This document shows, in pieces, positions 59,914 to 60,730 of a stretch of DNA of 60,730 nucleotides. Positions within the stretch are counted from its first letter, which is position 1; the number at the start of each line of letters is the position of its first letter. Source of the DNA: JAIOQA01 sp035493675 (GTDB lineage Bacteria; Myxococcota_A; Polyangia; Haliangiales; Haliangiaceae). A program made the position numbers and the translations under genes. The notes below the pieces were generated by a model. That model had not been told where the DNA came from, did no database searches, and saw only the letters and a program-made list of their open reading frames with translations. Location of the stretch: positions 1 through 60,730 of the forward strand of contig DATJIA010000322.1 in assembly GCA_035493675.1 (NCBI GenBank), given 5' to 3'.

Positions 59914-60730
59914 AGGTCTCGACGTCGTCCGGAATCGTGACGGGGATGATCAAGCGCGGCGTCGCGATGTGGCGCGGCATCCCGTACGCGACCGCGCCGC
60001 GGTTCCGCGCGCCGGGGCCTGCGCCGTCGTGGAGCGGCGAGCGCGACTGCGTGAAGTTCGGGCCGGTCGCGGTGCAGTCGCGCGATCCGCGCGTCGCGGT
60101 GATGAGCGGCGTCGGCGAGCAGATCGCGATGAGCGAGGAGGCGCTGGTCCTGAACGTGGTCGCGCCGATCCCCGACGGGCGCGCTCGCCCGGTCGTGGTC
60201 TGGATCCACGGCGGCGCGTTCGTGATGGGCTCGGGCTCGACGCCGATCTACGACGGCACGTCGTTCGCCGCGAACCACGGCGTCGTGGTCGTGACGATCA
60301 ACTATCGGCTCGGGCTGCTCGGCTTCTTGGCCGTGCACGAGACCAACGTCGCGCTGCTCGATCAGATCGCCGCCTTGCGCTGGGTGAAGGACAACATCGC
60401 CGGCTTCGGCGGCGATCCGGATCGCGTGACCGTGATGGGCGAGTCGGCGGGCGCGGTGTCGATCGCGAACCTGCTCGCGATGCCGGCGGCGCGCGGCTTG
60501 TTCCAGCGCGCGATCCTCGAGAGCGGCGGCGCGCGCTTGTCGCCGCTCACGCGCGACGACACCGACGCGATGACGCGCGAGGCGACCGAGGCGCTCGGCG
60601 ATCCGGACGCGGCGTCGATCGACGCGATCCTGAAGCTGCAGGATCGGATCGCGGCGAAGGGCGGGCTCGCGGCGTTCGCGCCGTCGGTCGACGGCGTCCA
60701 CATCCCGATCTCTCCGAGCGCGGCGATCGC
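59910..60730 (+). CDS. Type B carboxylesterase (N-terminal part)
   Basis: Starts at GTG 59910 and runs off the right edge after about 273 codons. Opening GIVTGMIKRGVAMWRGIPYATAP is the classic carboxylesterase start (esterase/lipase family PF00135), followed by oxyanion WIHGGAFVMGSG and the nucleophile motif FGGDPDRVTVMGESAGAVS. The usual Cys-containing EDCLxLN motif reads EEALVLN, so the family disulphide is missing. No signal peptide, suggesting a cytosolic esterase. Coupled by a 4-base overlap to the WS/DGAT gene, which suggests ester or lipid turnover. Confidence 0.9.
   Translation, partial: MKVSTSSGIVTGMIKRGVAMWRGIPYATAPRFRAPGPAPSWSGERDCVKFGPVAVQSRDPRVAVMSGVGEQIAMSEEALVLNVVAPIPDGRARPVVVWIHGGAFVMGSGSTPIYDGTSFAANHGVVVVTINYRLGLLGFLAVHETNVALLDQIAALRWVKDNIAGFGGDPDRVTVMGESAGAVSIANLLAMPAARGLFQRAILESGGARLSPLTRDDTDAMTREATEALGDPDAASIDAILKLQDRIAAKGGLAAFAPSVDGVHIPISPSAAI

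Overview
The window is about 60.7 kb of very GC-rich bacterial DNA with dense gene packing, many 4-base stop/start overlaps and frequent GTG starts. The gene set points to a Myxococcota-type (deltaproteobacterial) genome: many secreted lipoproteins, a trypsin-like protease with a MYXO-CTERM-like tail, a membrane Ser/Thr kinase, FHA and receiver-type sigma54 activators, and a giant SLH-domain lipoprotein. The exact lineage is inference. Both edges cut genes (an acyl-CoA ligase on the left, a carboxylesterase on the right). I saw no rRNA, tRNA, CRISPR array or intact insertion sequence.

Region 1 (1-12.6 kb) is the most striking. A KstR-like TetR regulator (3236-3880) sits beside a minus-strand operon encoding a KstD-like 3-ketosteroid dehydrogenase, an SRPBCC protein and a FadD3-like acyl-CoA ligase. 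Further right lie two divergent lipoproteins and a long plus-strand operon: lipoprotein, FadL-like outer-membrane protein, and a two-ATPase, two-permease, two-MCE-protein transporter. Palindromes of the form TNNAACNNGTTNNA, the motif known for actinobacterial KstR, or close variants occur at 3152, 3189, 5070, 5986, 7217 and 9034. I read this as a steroid (or similar lipid) uptake and catabolism regulon outside Actinobacteria. The two ATPases are degenerate in complementary motifs, predicting an asymmetric heterodimer.

Region 2 (12.8-18 kb): a beta-lactamase-fold lipoprotein, a secreted GH13 debranching-type enzyme and a divergent lipoprotein. Region 3 (18-25.5 kb): a six-gene minus-strand operon, every junction overlapping by four bases, for a 25-heme c-type cytochrome, a 5-heme lipoprotein cytochrome, a Tat-exported molybdopterin-family protein, a four-cluster Fe-S protein, an NrfD membrane subunit and an SPFH protein. 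This resembles the Qrc / alternative complex III quinone oxidoreductases with a large haem conduit added.

Region 4 (25.7-39 kb): SLH-domain lipoprotein, a degenerate haem-oxygenase-like protein, DUF488, a coiled-coil protein, then a minus-strand run with an FHA-sigma54 activator, a secreted protein, a membrane-anchored pentein, an acyltransferase, an alpha/beta hydrolase and a sarcosine-oxidase-type flavoenzyme. Region 5 (39-44 kb): a PLA2-like Cys-rich lipoprotein coupled to a trypsin-like protease, and a GH9/CE2 plant-polysaccharide pair.

Region 6 (44-54 kb) is regulatory: Ser/Thr kinase, NtrC-type regulator plus histidine kinase, MerR regulator with a textbook 19-bp-spacer operator facing a VOC gene, CBS protein and a PAS hybrid kinase. 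Region 7 (54-57.7 kb) is a zinc island: znuA-znuC-znuB, an SmtB-like ArsR sensor and a His/Cys-rich tandem-repeat protein that looks like a metallothionein substitute. Region 8 (57.7 kb to the end) is an overlapping operon of a LigB-type dioxygenase, a WS/DGAT acyltransferase and a carboxylesterase.
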